A DNA stretch of 46,844 nt from Candidatus Polarisedimenticolaceae bacterium. Its GTDB lineage: Bacteria; Acidobacteriota; Polarisedimenticolia; Polarisedimenticolales; DASRJG01. The notes beneath the pieces were generated by a model. It saw only the letters and a program-made list of their open reading frames with translations. It did no database searches and was not told where the DNA came from. Both the position numbers and the translations under genes were made by a program. Position 1 is the stretch's first letter. Every line of letters starts with the position of its first letter. The stretch spans positions 1-46,844 of the forward strand of contig DASVAW010000054.1 of the NCBI GenBank assembly GCA_036376135.1. The letters are read 5' to 3'. Below, piece after piece: positions 7,728-15,753 of this stretch.

Positions 7728-9701
7728 ATGCTGACCGTAGGAGGGGAGGCGCCCACCCCGGTACTGGATCGGGCGTCCGAGGCGGCGCCCCGACGGAGTT
7801 GGCGCACGTGGCTGTTCGGCCGACCGCTTCCCAACGCGGCGGCCGAACACGAGTCCGTCAACAAGACGGTCGGCCTCGCGGTCTTCTCCTCCGACGCCCT
7901 CTCGTCCACCGCCTACGCGACCCAGGAGATCCTCATCATCCTGGCCGCCGCGGGGTCCGCCGCCCTCGCGTTCTCCTTCCCCATCGCGATCGCCATCGCC
8001 GGGCTGATGGCGATCGTCACCGTGTCGTATCGGCAGACGATCTACGCCTATCCGGACGGAGGCGGGGCCTACACCGTCTCCCGCGACAACCTCGGGGAGT
8101 TCCCGGCGCAGATCGCGAGCGCGGCGCTCCTCACCGACTACATCCTCACGGTCGCCGTGTCGATGTCGTCGGGGGTCGCGCAACTCGCGTCGGCGTTCCC
8201 GCCGCTGCAGGAACACAAGGTGCTCGTCGCCGTGATCTTCGTCGCCGCCGTGACGGTGATCAACCTGCGCGGCGTGCGCGAGTCGGGGGCGATCTTCGCG
8301 ATCCCCACCTACGCGTTCGTCTTCGCGATGACGACGACCGTCGGGCTCGGGCTCTGGCGCGCGTTCTCGGGAACGCTCGCTTCCGTCGAGAATCCGCCGC
8401 CGCTTCAGTTCCACGGGGAGCACACGGCGATCACGGCGTTCCTGATCCTGCACGCGTTCTCGAGCGGGACCGCCGCCCTCACGGGGATCGAGGCCATCTC
8501 GAACGGCATCACCGCGTTCCGGAAGCCTCGCAGCCACAACGCGGCGATCACGCTCCTGTGGATGTCGACGATCCTGGGGACGTTGTTCCTCGGCATCACC
8601 TACCTCGCGCGCTCGATCGGCGCCGTCCCCTCCGAGACCGAGACCGTGATCTCCCAACTCGCGCGGACCGTGCTCGGCGGGTCGGGGCTTCCCTACCTGT
8701 TCGCGATCGCGACGACGACGCTGATCCTGATCATGGCGGCGAACACCGCGTTCAACGGCTTCCCGAGACTCTCCGCGCTGCAGGCGGCCGACGGGTACCT
8801 CCCCAAGCAGCTCACCTACCGCGGGAGCCGGCTCGTCTTCTCGCGGGGGATCATCGTCCTCGCCTTGACCGCGTCGCTACTGATCTGGGCGTTCGACGCG
8901 AGCGTCACCGCCCTCATCCCGCTCTACGCCATCGGGGTCTTCCTCTCCTTCACGCTTTCGCAGGTCGGGATGACGCGCAGGCTCTGGAAGTCCGGCCGCC
9001 TCGCCCCCGGCGAGACGCGCGCGGAGCGGGGCTCGACCCTGGAGCACGATCCCGGCTGGCGCCTCAAGCTGGCGATCAACGCCTTCGGCGCGACCTGCAC
9101 CGCGACCGTGACGATCGTCTTCGCGGTGACGAAGTTCCGGGACGGCGCATGGATCGTGATCGTCCTGATCCCGCTCCTCATCGGGGTCTTCTACGCGATT
9201 CACCGGCATTACCGCGACCTCGCGGGACGCCTCGCGCTCGACCCGTTCGGCTCGCCCCCGCGCGTCGCGCGACACCGCGTCATCGTCCCGGTGAGCTCGG
9301 TCCACCGCGGCACGGTCGCCGCGCTGCGGTACGCCCGGGCCCTCTCGGACGACATCACCGCGGTGCACGTGACCTCCGACGCCGAATCGCTCGAGCGTTT
9401 CCGCGGCGACTGGTCGCGGTGGGGGGACGGCGTGCGCCTGGTCGTCCTCGACTCGCCTTACCGCCTGCTGATCGAGCCGCTGCTCGACTACGTCCGCACG
9501 GTCACCGCGTGCATGCGGCCCAACGAGGTCCTCACGATCGTCGTGCCGCAGTTCGTGCCGCGACGCCGGTGGCACAACCTGCTGCACGCGCAGACCGCCG
9601 CGTTCCTGCGCCTGGCCCTGATGTTCCGGCGCGGGATCGTCATCACGAGCGTTCCCTACCACGTCCGCGAGGATCGGGAGCGCGACCGAGGTTCGGCATG
9701 A
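7728..9701 (+). CDS. KimA-family potassium importer (APC superfamily)
   Basis: This 657-residue multi-pass membrane protein resembles Bacillus subtilis KimA (YdaO), a high-affinity K+/H+ symporter, along its whole length. Shared features include the N-terminal GRPL, the LSSDALSS-like SSDALSSTAY segment, YRQTIYAYPDGGGAY in the first helices, LTDYILTVAVS, LTGIEAISN, and a cytoplasmic C-terminal USP-like domain (VIVPVSSVHRGTVAAL ... VPQFVPRRRWH ... PYHV). KimA proteins are known to be inhibited by cyclic di-AMP through that domain; whether this one is cannot be seen. The ATG at 7728 is preferred to a GTG four codons earlier, but neither has a clear ribosome site. The stop overlaps the next start as ATGA. 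Confidence 0.88.
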   Translation: MLTVGGEAPTPVLDRASEAAPRRSWRTWLFGRPLPNAAAEHESVNKTVGLAVFSSDALSSTAYATQEILIILAAAGSAALAFSFPIAIAIAGLMAIVTVSYRQTIYAYPDGGGAYTVSRDNLGEFPAQIASAALLTDYILTVAVSMSSGVAQLASAFPPLQEHKVLVAVIFVAAVTVINLRGVRESGAIFAIPTYAFVFAMTTTVGLGLWRAFSGTLASVENPPPLQFHGEHTAITAFLILHAFSSGTAALTGIEAISNGITAFRKPRSHNAAITLLWMSTILGTLFLGITYLARSIGAVPSETETVISQLARTVLGGSGLPYLFAIATTTLILIMAANTAFNGFPRLSALQAADGYLPKQLTYRGSRLVFSRGIIVLALTASLLIWAFDASVTALIPLYAIGVFLSFTLSQVGMTRRLWKSGRLAPGETRAERGSTLEHDPGWRLKLAINAFGATCTATVTIVFAVTKFRDGAWIVIVLIPLLIGVFYAIHRHYRDLAGRLALDPFGSPPRVARHRVIVPVSSVHRGTVAALRYARALSDDITAVHVTSDAESLERFRGDWSRWGDGVRLVVLDSPYRLLIEPLLDYVRTVTACMRPNEVLTIVVPQFVPRRRWHNLLHAQTAAFLRLALMFRRGIVITSVPYHVREDRERDRGSA

Positions 9702-10351
9702 AGATCGTCGTCGTCGGCTGCGGCCGCGCGGGGGCGGAGCTCGCGGTGCGCATGTCGCGCAGCGGGCACGAGGTCACGGTGATCGACGGGTCGGGGATGG
9801 CGTTCGCCAACCTCCCTCCGGAGTTCCGCGGCCGCACGATCCAGGGGGACGCCCTCGCGGAGGGGACGCTCGCGTCGGCGGGGGCGGGACAGGCGGACGG
9901 CCTGGCGGCCGTCACCGCCTCCGACGCGGTCAACGCCGTCGTCGCCCACGCCGCCCGCGCGATCTTCGGGGTGAAACGCGTCGTCGTCCGCAGCTACGCG
10001 CCCAGCCGCGAGTCGATCCACGAGGCTTTCGGCCACCACGCCATCAGCTCGACGATGTGGGGCGCGCAGCGCCTCGAGGAACGCCTCGAGGACGAGGTGG
10101 GCGAGAGCGAGGCCTCGCTCGGCTCGGGGGAGGTCCGCGTCTGGCGCGTGGCGATCCCCGACGGGGCTCCGGCGAGGACGCTCCCGCTGCGCGGCGACGG
10201 ATACGCGATCGTCGCCCTCACGCGCAAGGGCTCGACGTCGATCCCCGCCGACGCGGTCGACGCGGTCGCCGGCGACGTCCTCCACGTCGCGTGCGCCCCC
10301 GACCGCCTGGGTGCGGCGCGCCGCTCCCTAGCCGGCGAAGGGGGGCGTTGA
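9698..10351 (+). CDS. TrkA/RCK-type potassium uptake regulator, first copy
   Basis: The 217-residue protein has an N-terminal Rossmann NAD-binding domain (MKIVVVGCGRAGAELA, then the acidic VTVID at the end of strand 2) and a short C-terminal TrkA-C-like part (VWRVAIPDGAPARTL ... DGYAIVALTRKGS). Its start overlaps the importer stop by four bases, so translation is probably coupled. TrkA/KtrA proteins gate potassium channels by binding nucleotides. Here two such proteins sit next to a KimA-like importer, an arrangement like actinobacterial ceoB/ceoC beside an APC-type membrane protein. No channel-type TrkH or KtrB is present in the window. Confidence 0.87.
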   Translation: MKIVVVGCGRAGAELAVRMSRSGHEVTVIDGSGMAFANLPPEFRGRTIQGDALAEGTLASAGAGQADGLAAVTASDAVNAVVAHAARAIFGVKRVVVRSYAPSRESIHEAFGHHAISSTMWGAQRLEERLEDEVGESEASLGSGEVRVWRVAIPDGAPARTLPLRGDGYAIVALTRKGSTSIPADAVDAVAGDVLHVACAPDRLGAARRSLAGEGGR

Positions 10352-10352
10352 C

Positions 10353-11036
10353 ATGCTGGTCGTGATCGCCGGAGGGGGCCGGACCGGCGCGACCCTCGCC
10401 GCGGTGCTCCTCCACCAGGGACACGACGTCCGCGTGGTCGAGCATCGTGCCGACGTCCTGGCGCACCTTCACCGCGAGCTCCCCACCGAGAAGATCGTCC
10501 AGGGGAGCGCCTTCAACCCCGAGGTCCTCGTCAACGCCGACATCGCGAAGGCCGACGGGATCGCGGCGTGCCTTCCGGACGACGCGGACAACCTCGCGGT
10601 GTGTTTCCTCGCCCGCACGCGCTTCGCGGTGCCGCGCACGATCGCGTGCATCAACAACCCGCGCTGCGCGTGGCTGTTCTCGGCGACCTTCCAGGTGGAC
10701 GTCGCGCTCAATCAGGCCCAGATCCTCGCGAGCCTGATCCAGGAGGAGGTGTCGCTGGGCGACATGATGACCCTCCTGAAGATCCGTCGCGGGAAGTACT
10801 CCCTCGTGGAGGAGAAGATTCCGAAGGGCGCCCCCGCCGACGGCATGGCGATCAAGGACCTCCCCCTCCCGCCCGGCGCCGTCATCGCGGCGGTGCTGCG
10901 TCGGGGGGAGATGGTGATCCCGCGCGGCGCGGTCGTGCTCGAGGCCGACGACGAGATCCTCGCGATCTGCGACGCCGAGGCCGCGCGCCAGCTCGCCGTG
11001 CTCTTCGGGGCCAAGCCGGCCCGACCGTCGGCGTGA
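10353..11036 (+). CDS. TrkA/RCK-type potassium uptake regulator, second copy
   Basis: The 227-residue protein has a TrkA-N domain (MLVVIAGGGRTGATLA, VRVVEHR) with LPDDADNLAVCFLAR in the NAD-binding half, followed by a complete TrkA-C domain (GDMMTLLKIRRGKYSLVE ... GEMVIPRGAVVLEADDEIL). It starts one base after the previous stop; a GGGGGG tract in the preceding gene serves as ribosome site. It is longer at the C-terminus than its neighbour. The two are probably a heteromeric pair controlling the importer at 7728. Confidence 0.87.
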   Translation: MLVVIAGGGRTGATLAAVLLHQGHDVRVVEHRADVLAHLHRELPTEKIVQGSAFNPEVLVNADIAKADGIAACLPDDADNLAVCFLARTRFAVPRTIACINNPRCAWLFSATFQVDVALNQAQILASLIQEEVSLGDMMTLLKIRRGKYSLVEEKIPKGAPADGMAIKDLPLPPGAVIAAVLRRGEMVIPRGAVVLEADDEILAICDAEAARQLAVLFGAKPARPSA

Positions 11037-12100
11037 TCGAAGTCTCGCTGGAGGTCCCGCTCGCGGCGTTCGAGCTCCGGGTCGAGTTGTCCACTCCCGC
11101 GAAGGCGATCGGGGTCTTCGGTCCTTCGGGCGCGGGGAAGACCTCGCTCGTCGAGGCGATCGCGGGGCTCAGGCGCGAAACGAGGGGCCGGATCGCCGTC
11201 GAGGGGAACGTCTGGCAGGACGACGCGAAGAGGATCTTCGTTCCGCCGGAGACGCGAGGCTCCGGGTACGTCCCACAGGACGTGGCGCTGTTCCCGCACC
11301 TCGACGTGAAGGGGAACCTCCTCGCCTCGACGCGCGCGACGCCGGACGGCCTTTTCGACACCGTCGTCGGAACGCTCGAGCTCGCCCCGCTCCTGGCGCG
11401 CGACGTGAAAGACCTGTCGGGGGGCGAGCGGCGTCGCGTGGCCCTCGGCCGCGCGTTGTGCTCGCGGCCGAAGCTGCTCCTGCTCGACGAGCCCCTCGCG
11501 GGTCTCGACGCCTCGCTTCACGGCCGCGTGGTCGCGTTCCTGCGCCGGGTCCTCGAGACGTTCCCCGTCCCGATGCTCCTCGTTTCCCACGACCCCGCGA
11601 CCGTGCAGGCGTTGTGCGAGACGCTGATCGTGATCGAGCGGGGACGCGTGCGGGCGCACGGCACGCCGCGGGAGGTGCTGGCGTCGCCGTCGGTCTTCCC
11701 GCTCGCGCTCGCGGAGGGGTTCCGCAACCTCGTCCCGTGCCGCCCCGTCTCACGATCGGGCGGTCAGGCGGTCGTCCGACTGGGAGAGACGGGGGAGGGC
11801 CCGGAGATCCACGTCCTCGGCGAAGACCTTCCCGAGGAGCCGCGCCTGCTGGGGCTCCGCGCGACCGACATCCTCCTCGCGATCGAGGCGCCGCGCGGGC
11901 TCTCGGCCCGGAACGTCCTGCCCGCGGTTGTGGTCGCGATCGACGCCGTGGGAGGCGCTCGCCTCTGCCGCTGCGCCGTGCCGGGGACCTCGGTCGAGAT
12001 CGCCGCGGAGCTGACCCCCGAGGCATGCGACGAGCTGGGGCTCGCCCCCGGGAAAGCGGTGCACCTCGTCGCGAAATCGGCGGCATGTACGGTGTGGTGA
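11033..12100 (+). CDS. ModC-like ABC transporter ATP-binding protein (orphan)
   Basis: The 355-residue ATPase starts at a GTG that overlaps the preceding stop (GTGA). It shows Walker A GPSGAGKTS (residues 30-38), signature LSGGERRR (128-135), Walker B LLLLDEP (148-154) and the H-loop histidine in LLVSHDP (186). A C-terminal TOBE/Mop-like region (about 285-355: GLRATDILLAIEAPRG ... VVVAIDAVGG ... LGLAPGKAVHLVAKS) is the arrangement of molybdate importer ModC. No ModA binding protein or ModB permease lies nearby, so the substrate and membrane partner are unknown. Sulfate/thiosulfate CysA or other CUT1-type ATPases are less likely because of the short N-terminal strands and TOBE layout. Confidence 0.78.
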   Translation: MIEVSLEVPLAAFELRVELSTPAKAIGVFGPSGAGKTSLVEAIAGLRRETRGRIAVEGNVWQDDAKRIFVPPETRGSGYVPQDVALFPHLDVKGNLLASTRATPDGLFDTVVGTLELAPLLARDVKDLSGGERRRVALGRALCSRPKLLLLDEPLAGLDASLHGRVVAFLRRVLETFPVPMLLVSHDPATVQALCETLIVIERGRVRAHGTPREVLASPSVFPLALAEGFRNLVPCRPVSRSGGQAVVRLGETGEGPEIHVLGEDLPEEPRLLGLRATDILLAIEAPRGLSARNVLPAVVVAIDAVGGARLCRCAVPGTSVEIAAELTPEACDELGLAPGKAVHLVAKSAACTVW

Positions 12101-12107
12101 CCGTACA
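12086..12107. other. Perfect 8-bp inverted repeat at the end of the potassium operon
   Basis: TGTACGGT (12086-12093) pairs with ACCGTACA (12100-12107) around a 6-base loop. It spans the stop codon of the ModC-like gene. No T-run follows, so it is a weak terminator at best; an operator or RNA-end-protecting hairpin is equally possible. Confidence 0.45.
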
Positions 12108-12141
12108 AATCCCCGACCGATCCGACTTCGGGGGGGTATCT

Positions 12142-14910
12142 GTGCGTCTTCGCCCGACCTTCGCGCTGGTGTGCTGCGTTCTCTTCGTTTCCGGCTGCGT
12201 CTCGAGCCTTCGGCCTCCCTCGACGCGGCCCCCCGCCGCGGCGGTGAAGGAGGAGAAGAAGAAAGGGCCTCCGCCCCGCCGGGACGACCTCGGCCCGGGG
12301 GTCAAGCAGCGCAGCCCGCAACCCGACGCCCTTCCGGGGGCCGACGCGCGGGTGAACCAGGACTCCTCCGGCCAGAACCAGAACGAGACCTCGGTCGCGG
12401 TGAGCCCGGCGGACCCGAACCGCGTGGTCGGCGCGTGGAACGACTACTTCATCCGGACGCCGGGGCAGAACACCGTCATCGGCTACGGATGGACCACCGA
12501 CGGCGGCCAGACCTGGCAGTCCGACCGGATCAATTTCTCCACGATCCCCTCGACGACTTCCACCGGCGACCCCGTGATCGTGGCGGACTCGATCGGCACC
12601 TTCTACATGGGCATCCTCGCTTACAGCGGGTCGGGAGCCGGGATCCTGGTCGCCCGCTCGACCGACGGCGGCGTGACCTTCGCCGAGCCGGTGCGCCTGG
12701 ACAACGGCGGCGACAAGGAATACCTCGCCGTCGACTACCGGAACGACCACGCCTACACGGTCTGGGAGAACACGGGCTCCCTCGGAAACCAGGGGATCTA
12801 CGTCTCCAAGACCACCGACCGCGGCCTGAGCTGGTCGACGCGGCGGCAGATCTCGACGAACAACGGCGGCACGAACAACGGCGCGACGCCGTCGATCGGG
12901 CCCAACGGGGAGGTCTACGTCGTCTGGTCGAACTTCGGGAACACGGTCTGGTTCCAGCGCTCCCTCGACGGCGGGACGACTTGGCTCCCCGCCGACAAGG
13001 TGATCCGCAACGACGTGAACCCGCCGCCGTCCCCGCTCAACGGCGGCTTCCGCAACCCCCCGATCGCCTCGAGCGCGTGCGACGCCACGACGGGGCCGTG
13101 GTCGGGGCGGATCTACGCGGTGTGGGGCGACGACCGGTTCGGCGACCCCGACGTGCTGCTTTCGTGGTCGTCGGACCAGGGAAACACGTGGAGCGCGCCG
13201 ATCCGCGTCAACGACGACGTGGTCGGCAACGGCGCCGACCAGTTCTTCCCGTGGGTGCACGTGGACGAGAACGGGACGGTCTTCGTGACCTTCCTCGACC
13301 GTCGTGAGGACCCGGCGAACTTCCTGATCTCGACGTGGCTTGCGACCTCGACGGACGGCGGGCAGACCTTCGGGCCGAACATCAGGATGTCCGACGGCAA
13401 CTACGGTCCGACCGGGTTCGGCTTCCTCGGCGACTACATCGGCTCCTCCACGGGAGGCGGGAAGATCTTCCCGCTCTGGCCCGACGGCCGGAACGGCAAC
13501 CCCGACGTCTTCTCCGTCGCGGTCGACACCGTCGATTTCGACAAGGACGGGATCCTCAACGACGGAAGCAACGACGGGCAATACGCGAACCTGCGCTGCT
13601 CGGCGGGGCAGACCGTCCTCTGCGACGACAACTGTCCCGGTTCACCCAACCCCACGCAGGTCGACGGCGACGGGGACCTCGTCGGCGACGCGTGCGACAA
13701 CTGCCCGCTCGTGTCGAACACGAACCAGTTCGACTCCGACCAGGACGCCTTCGGCGACGTCTGCGACGCCTGTCCGGGAGTGATCGGCGGCGACGCGAGC
13801 GATCCCGATCTCGACGGAAAGGGGAACTGCGTCGACAACTGCCCGAACGTCCCGAACGGCGACCAGCTCAACACCGACGGCGACGCTCTCGGCGACCTCT
13901 GCGATCCGTGCCCGCTGACGGCGGCCAACGACCTCGACGGCGACACCGTCTGCGGGAACGTGGACAACTGCGCCGCGGTCTTCAACCCCGCGCAGGCCGA
14001 CAGCGACCTCGACGGCCGCGGCGACCTTTGCGACGTCTGTCCATCCACCGCGGACGCGGCGCAGACCGACAGCGACGGCGACGGACGCGGCGACGCGTGC
14101 GATTGCCAACCTTCCGACCCCGGCGACCGGCGGCCCGCCGAGGTCGCGATCCTCAATGCGACGCGGGGAGGCGCGGGGGAGACCCAGCTCTCGTGGACCA
14201 CCGCGGCCGCCGCCGACCGCTACCAGGTCACGCGCGGGATCCTCCGATCGTTCACGGGGGGCGACTACGGTCCCTGCCTGGCGCAGGGGATCGCCGGTAC
14301 CGCGACGGAGGACGCGTCGGTCCCCGCCGCGGGGGAGGGATTCTTCTATCTCGTCGCCGGGCAGAACTTCGACTGCGGCACGGGGCCGCTCGGCACGACC
14401 TCCGAGGAGAGCGAGCGCTCGAACTCGAACCCGGGTTCGTGTTCCGGGGTCGCGGTCATCGACCGGTTCCCGACTTCGGAAACGGCCGTCGCCGGGACCG
14501 TGACCGGGACGTTCAACGACCTCGCGACCTCGAACAACGTGCGCGAGGCGATCCAGGAAACGGTTTCACAGGGTGGGAACCCGGGATCCCGGTTCACCTT
14601 CCTCGAGCACCGGTGGACGATCTCCGTCGCCGCCGGATCCGCGGTCGAGCTGCACGTCGAGGGGTCCCGGACGGCTGCGGGGGACGGCGACAACTTCCGC
14701 TTCGAGTGGTCCACCGACGGGACCAACTGGACGGATTCGGGGCTTCCCAGTCTCCCGACCTCCGAGAGCAGCGACGCCCAGGTGGCACTCCCGGCTTCCG
14801 TCGCCGGGGTGACGGTCGAGATCCGGGTCGTCGACACGGTCCGCTCCGCCGGATCCCTGAACCTCGACACGGTATCGGTCGACCAAATGTGGATCCGAAC
14901 CGTTCCCTGA
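12142..14910 (+). CDS. Asp-box (BNR) lipoprotein with thrombospondin-3 repeats and fibronectin-like module
   Basis: The 922-residue product is best started at GTG 12142, with GGGGGGT before it, because this gives a classic lipoprotein signal: MRLRPTFALVCCVLFVSGC. A Lys/Pro-rich linker follows. Residues about 90-460 hold six Asp-box-like motifs (TTDGGQTW, STDGGVTF, TTDRGLSW, SLDGGTTW, SSDQGNTW, STDGGQTF), probably one beta-propeller. Residues about 470-660 are thrombospondin type 3 repeats rich in Asp and Cys (DGDGDLVGDACDNCP type), likely calcium-binding. Then comes the fibronectin-like module (EVAILNATRG ... CGTGPLGTTS) shared with two other proteins here, and a last 150-residue beta-sandwich. 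The catalytic residues of sialidases are not evident. Surface anchoring is likely. Confidence 0.8.
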   Translation: MRLRPTFALVCCVLFVSGCVSSLRPPSTRPPAAAVKEEKKKGPPPRRDDLGPGVKQRSPQPDALPGADARVNQDSSGQNQNETSVAVSPADPNRVVGAWNDYFIRTPGQNTVIGYGWTTDGGQTWQSDRINFSTIPSTTSTGDPVIVADSIGTFYMGILAYSGSGAGILVARSTDGGVTFAEPVRLDNGGDKEYLAVDYRNDHAYTVWENTGSLGNQGIYVSKTTDRGLSWSTRRQISTNNGGTNNGATPSIGPNGEVYVVWSNFGNTVWFQRSLDGGTTWLPADKVIRNDVNPPPSPLNGGFRNPPIASSACDATTGPWSGRIYAVWGDDRFGDPDVLLSWSSDQGNTWSAPIRVNDDVVGNGADQFFPWVHVDENGTVFVTFLDRREDPANFLISTWLATSTDGGQTFGPNIRMSDGNYGPTGFGFLGDYIGSSTGGGKIFPLWPDGRNGNPDVFSVAVDTVDFDKDGILNDGSNDGQYANLRCSAGQTVLCDDNCPGSPNPTQVDGDGDLVGDACDNCPLVSNTNQFDSDQDAFGDVCDACPGVIGGDASDPDLDGKGNCVDNCPNVPNGDQLNTDGDALGDLCDPCPLTAANDLDGDTVCGNVDNCAAVFNPAQADSDLDGRGDLCDVCPSTADAAQTDSDGDGRGDACDCQPSDPGDRRPAEVAILNATRGGAGETQLSWTTAAAADRYQVTRGILRSFTGGDYGPCLAQGIAGTATEDASVPAAGEGFFYLVAGQNFDCGTGPLGTTSEESERSNSNPGSCSGVAVIDRFPTSETAVAGTVTGTFNDLATSNNVREAIQETVSQGGNPGSRFTFLEHRWTISVAAGSAVELHVEGSRTAAGDGDNFRFEWSTDGTNWTDSGLPSLPTSESSDAQVALPASVAGVTVEIRVVDTVRSAGSLNLDTVSVDQMWIRTVP

Positions 14911-15058
14911 CGCTTGACGTAGCGCAAAGGCCGGATTCTCCCGAGCCTCCTAGACTCCGCCACCGCCCCGGGTACCCCGGGTCGGCGTTCGGCGGGGCAC
15001 ACGGCCGTCTCGTCGCCGGGCCGGGCAGGAACCAGACACGACGGCCGGGGAACTGGAA
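14911..15058 (+). other. Leader region of the OmpW-like gene
   Basis: This 148-base gap holds TTGACG at 14914-14919 and TAGACT at 14951-14956. The 31-base spacing is too long for one sigma-70 promoter, so only the TAGACT box is suggestive. A GGGGAA sequence lies just before the ATG. No terminator is visible after the preceding lipoprotein gene. Confidence 0.3.
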
Positions 15059-15697
15059 ATGCTCAAGAAGACCCTTTGGATCGCTCTGATCGCGCTCGTC
15101 GTGTTCGCCCCGACCCTCGCGGACGCCGGTGACTGGAAGCTCCGCGGCCGCGTCATCAACGTGGCGCCGACCGACGAGAGCGAGTCGGTGGACGACGCCG
15201 GCGGGACGATCGAAGCCGATTCCGCCACGACGGTCGAAGTCGACGTCACGTACATGTTCAGCGAGAAGTGGGGCCTCGAGGTGATCGCCGCGATGCCGTC
15301 GCACGACGTCATCGGGAAGGGCGGCGACGTCGACGGCTTCAACTACGGCACCGCCGACCTGATCCCCCCGTGCTTCACCGCCCAGTACTTCTTCGGCAAG
15401 GGGGCCTTCAAGCCGTACATCGGCGCCGGGCTCAACTACACCTTCTTCAGCTTCGACGAGTCCCAGGCGGTGAAGGACGCCGGGCTCGAGATCGACCTCG
15501 ACGACAGCATCGGGTTCGTCGCCAACGCCGGAATCGACTGGAACCTCGGGAAGGGGAACTGGCTCCTGAACTTCGACGTCAAGTACGTCGACCTCTCCAC
15601 CGACGCGACCCTCAAGGCCGGGGGTGTGGAAGTCGGCACGATCGACGTGGGGATCACTCCCTGGATCGTCGGCGTCGGCGTCGGCTACAAGTTCTGA
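15059..15697 (+). CDS. OmpW-like outer membrane beta-barrel protein
   Basis: The 212-residue product has a signal peptide (MLKKTLWIALIALVVFAPTLADA) and a mature part of alternating amphipathic strands. The features match the OmpW family: WKLRGRVINVAPTDES at the start, a YMFSEKWGLEVIAAMPSHD segment, LIPPCFTAQYFF, YIGAGLNYTFF, and a terminal aromatic in GVGVGYKF as expected for BAM-dependent barrels. OmpW proteins are eight-stranded barrels thought to pass small hydrophobic molecules. The gene stands alone and is closed by a strong terminator. A second OmpW-like barrel lies at 38028. Confidence 0.88.
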   Translation: MLKKTLWIALIALVVFAPTLADAGDWKLRGRVINVAPTDESESVDDAGGTIEADSATTVEVDVTYMFSEKWGLEVIAAMPSHDVIGKGGDVDGFNYGTADLIPPCFTAQYFFGKGAFKPYIGAGLNYTFFSFDESQAVKDAGLEIDLDDSIGFVANAGIDWNLGKGNWLLNFDVKYVDLSTDATLKAGGVEVGTIDVGITPWIVGVGVGYKF

Positions 15698-15714
15698 TTC
15701 GGACGGGTTCGAAG

Positions 15715-15753
15715 AACGCCCGCGGCGGGGCAACCTGCCGCGGGCGTTTTCTT
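15715..15753. terminator. Bidirectional intrinsic terminator
   Basis: AACGCCCGCGGC (15715-15726) pairs perfectly with GCCGCGGGCGTT (15737-15748); the stem can extend inward to a GCAA loop. TTTTCTT follows on the plus strand, and TTCTTC follows on the minus strand. It separates the OmpW gene from the convergent acyl-CoA dehydrogenase and slightly overlaps that gene's stop. Confidence 0.88.

Noticed and set aside
4163-7909. A 1248-residue open frame on the minus strand opposite the Asp-box gene
   Set aside because: It is Arg/Gly/Val-rich with no domain, lies antisense to a well-supported gene and arises because stop codons are rare in very GC-rich DNA.
14914-14956. TTGACG and TAGACT as a full promoter before the OmpW-like gene
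   Set aside because: The 31-base spacing is far outside the 16-18 base range.
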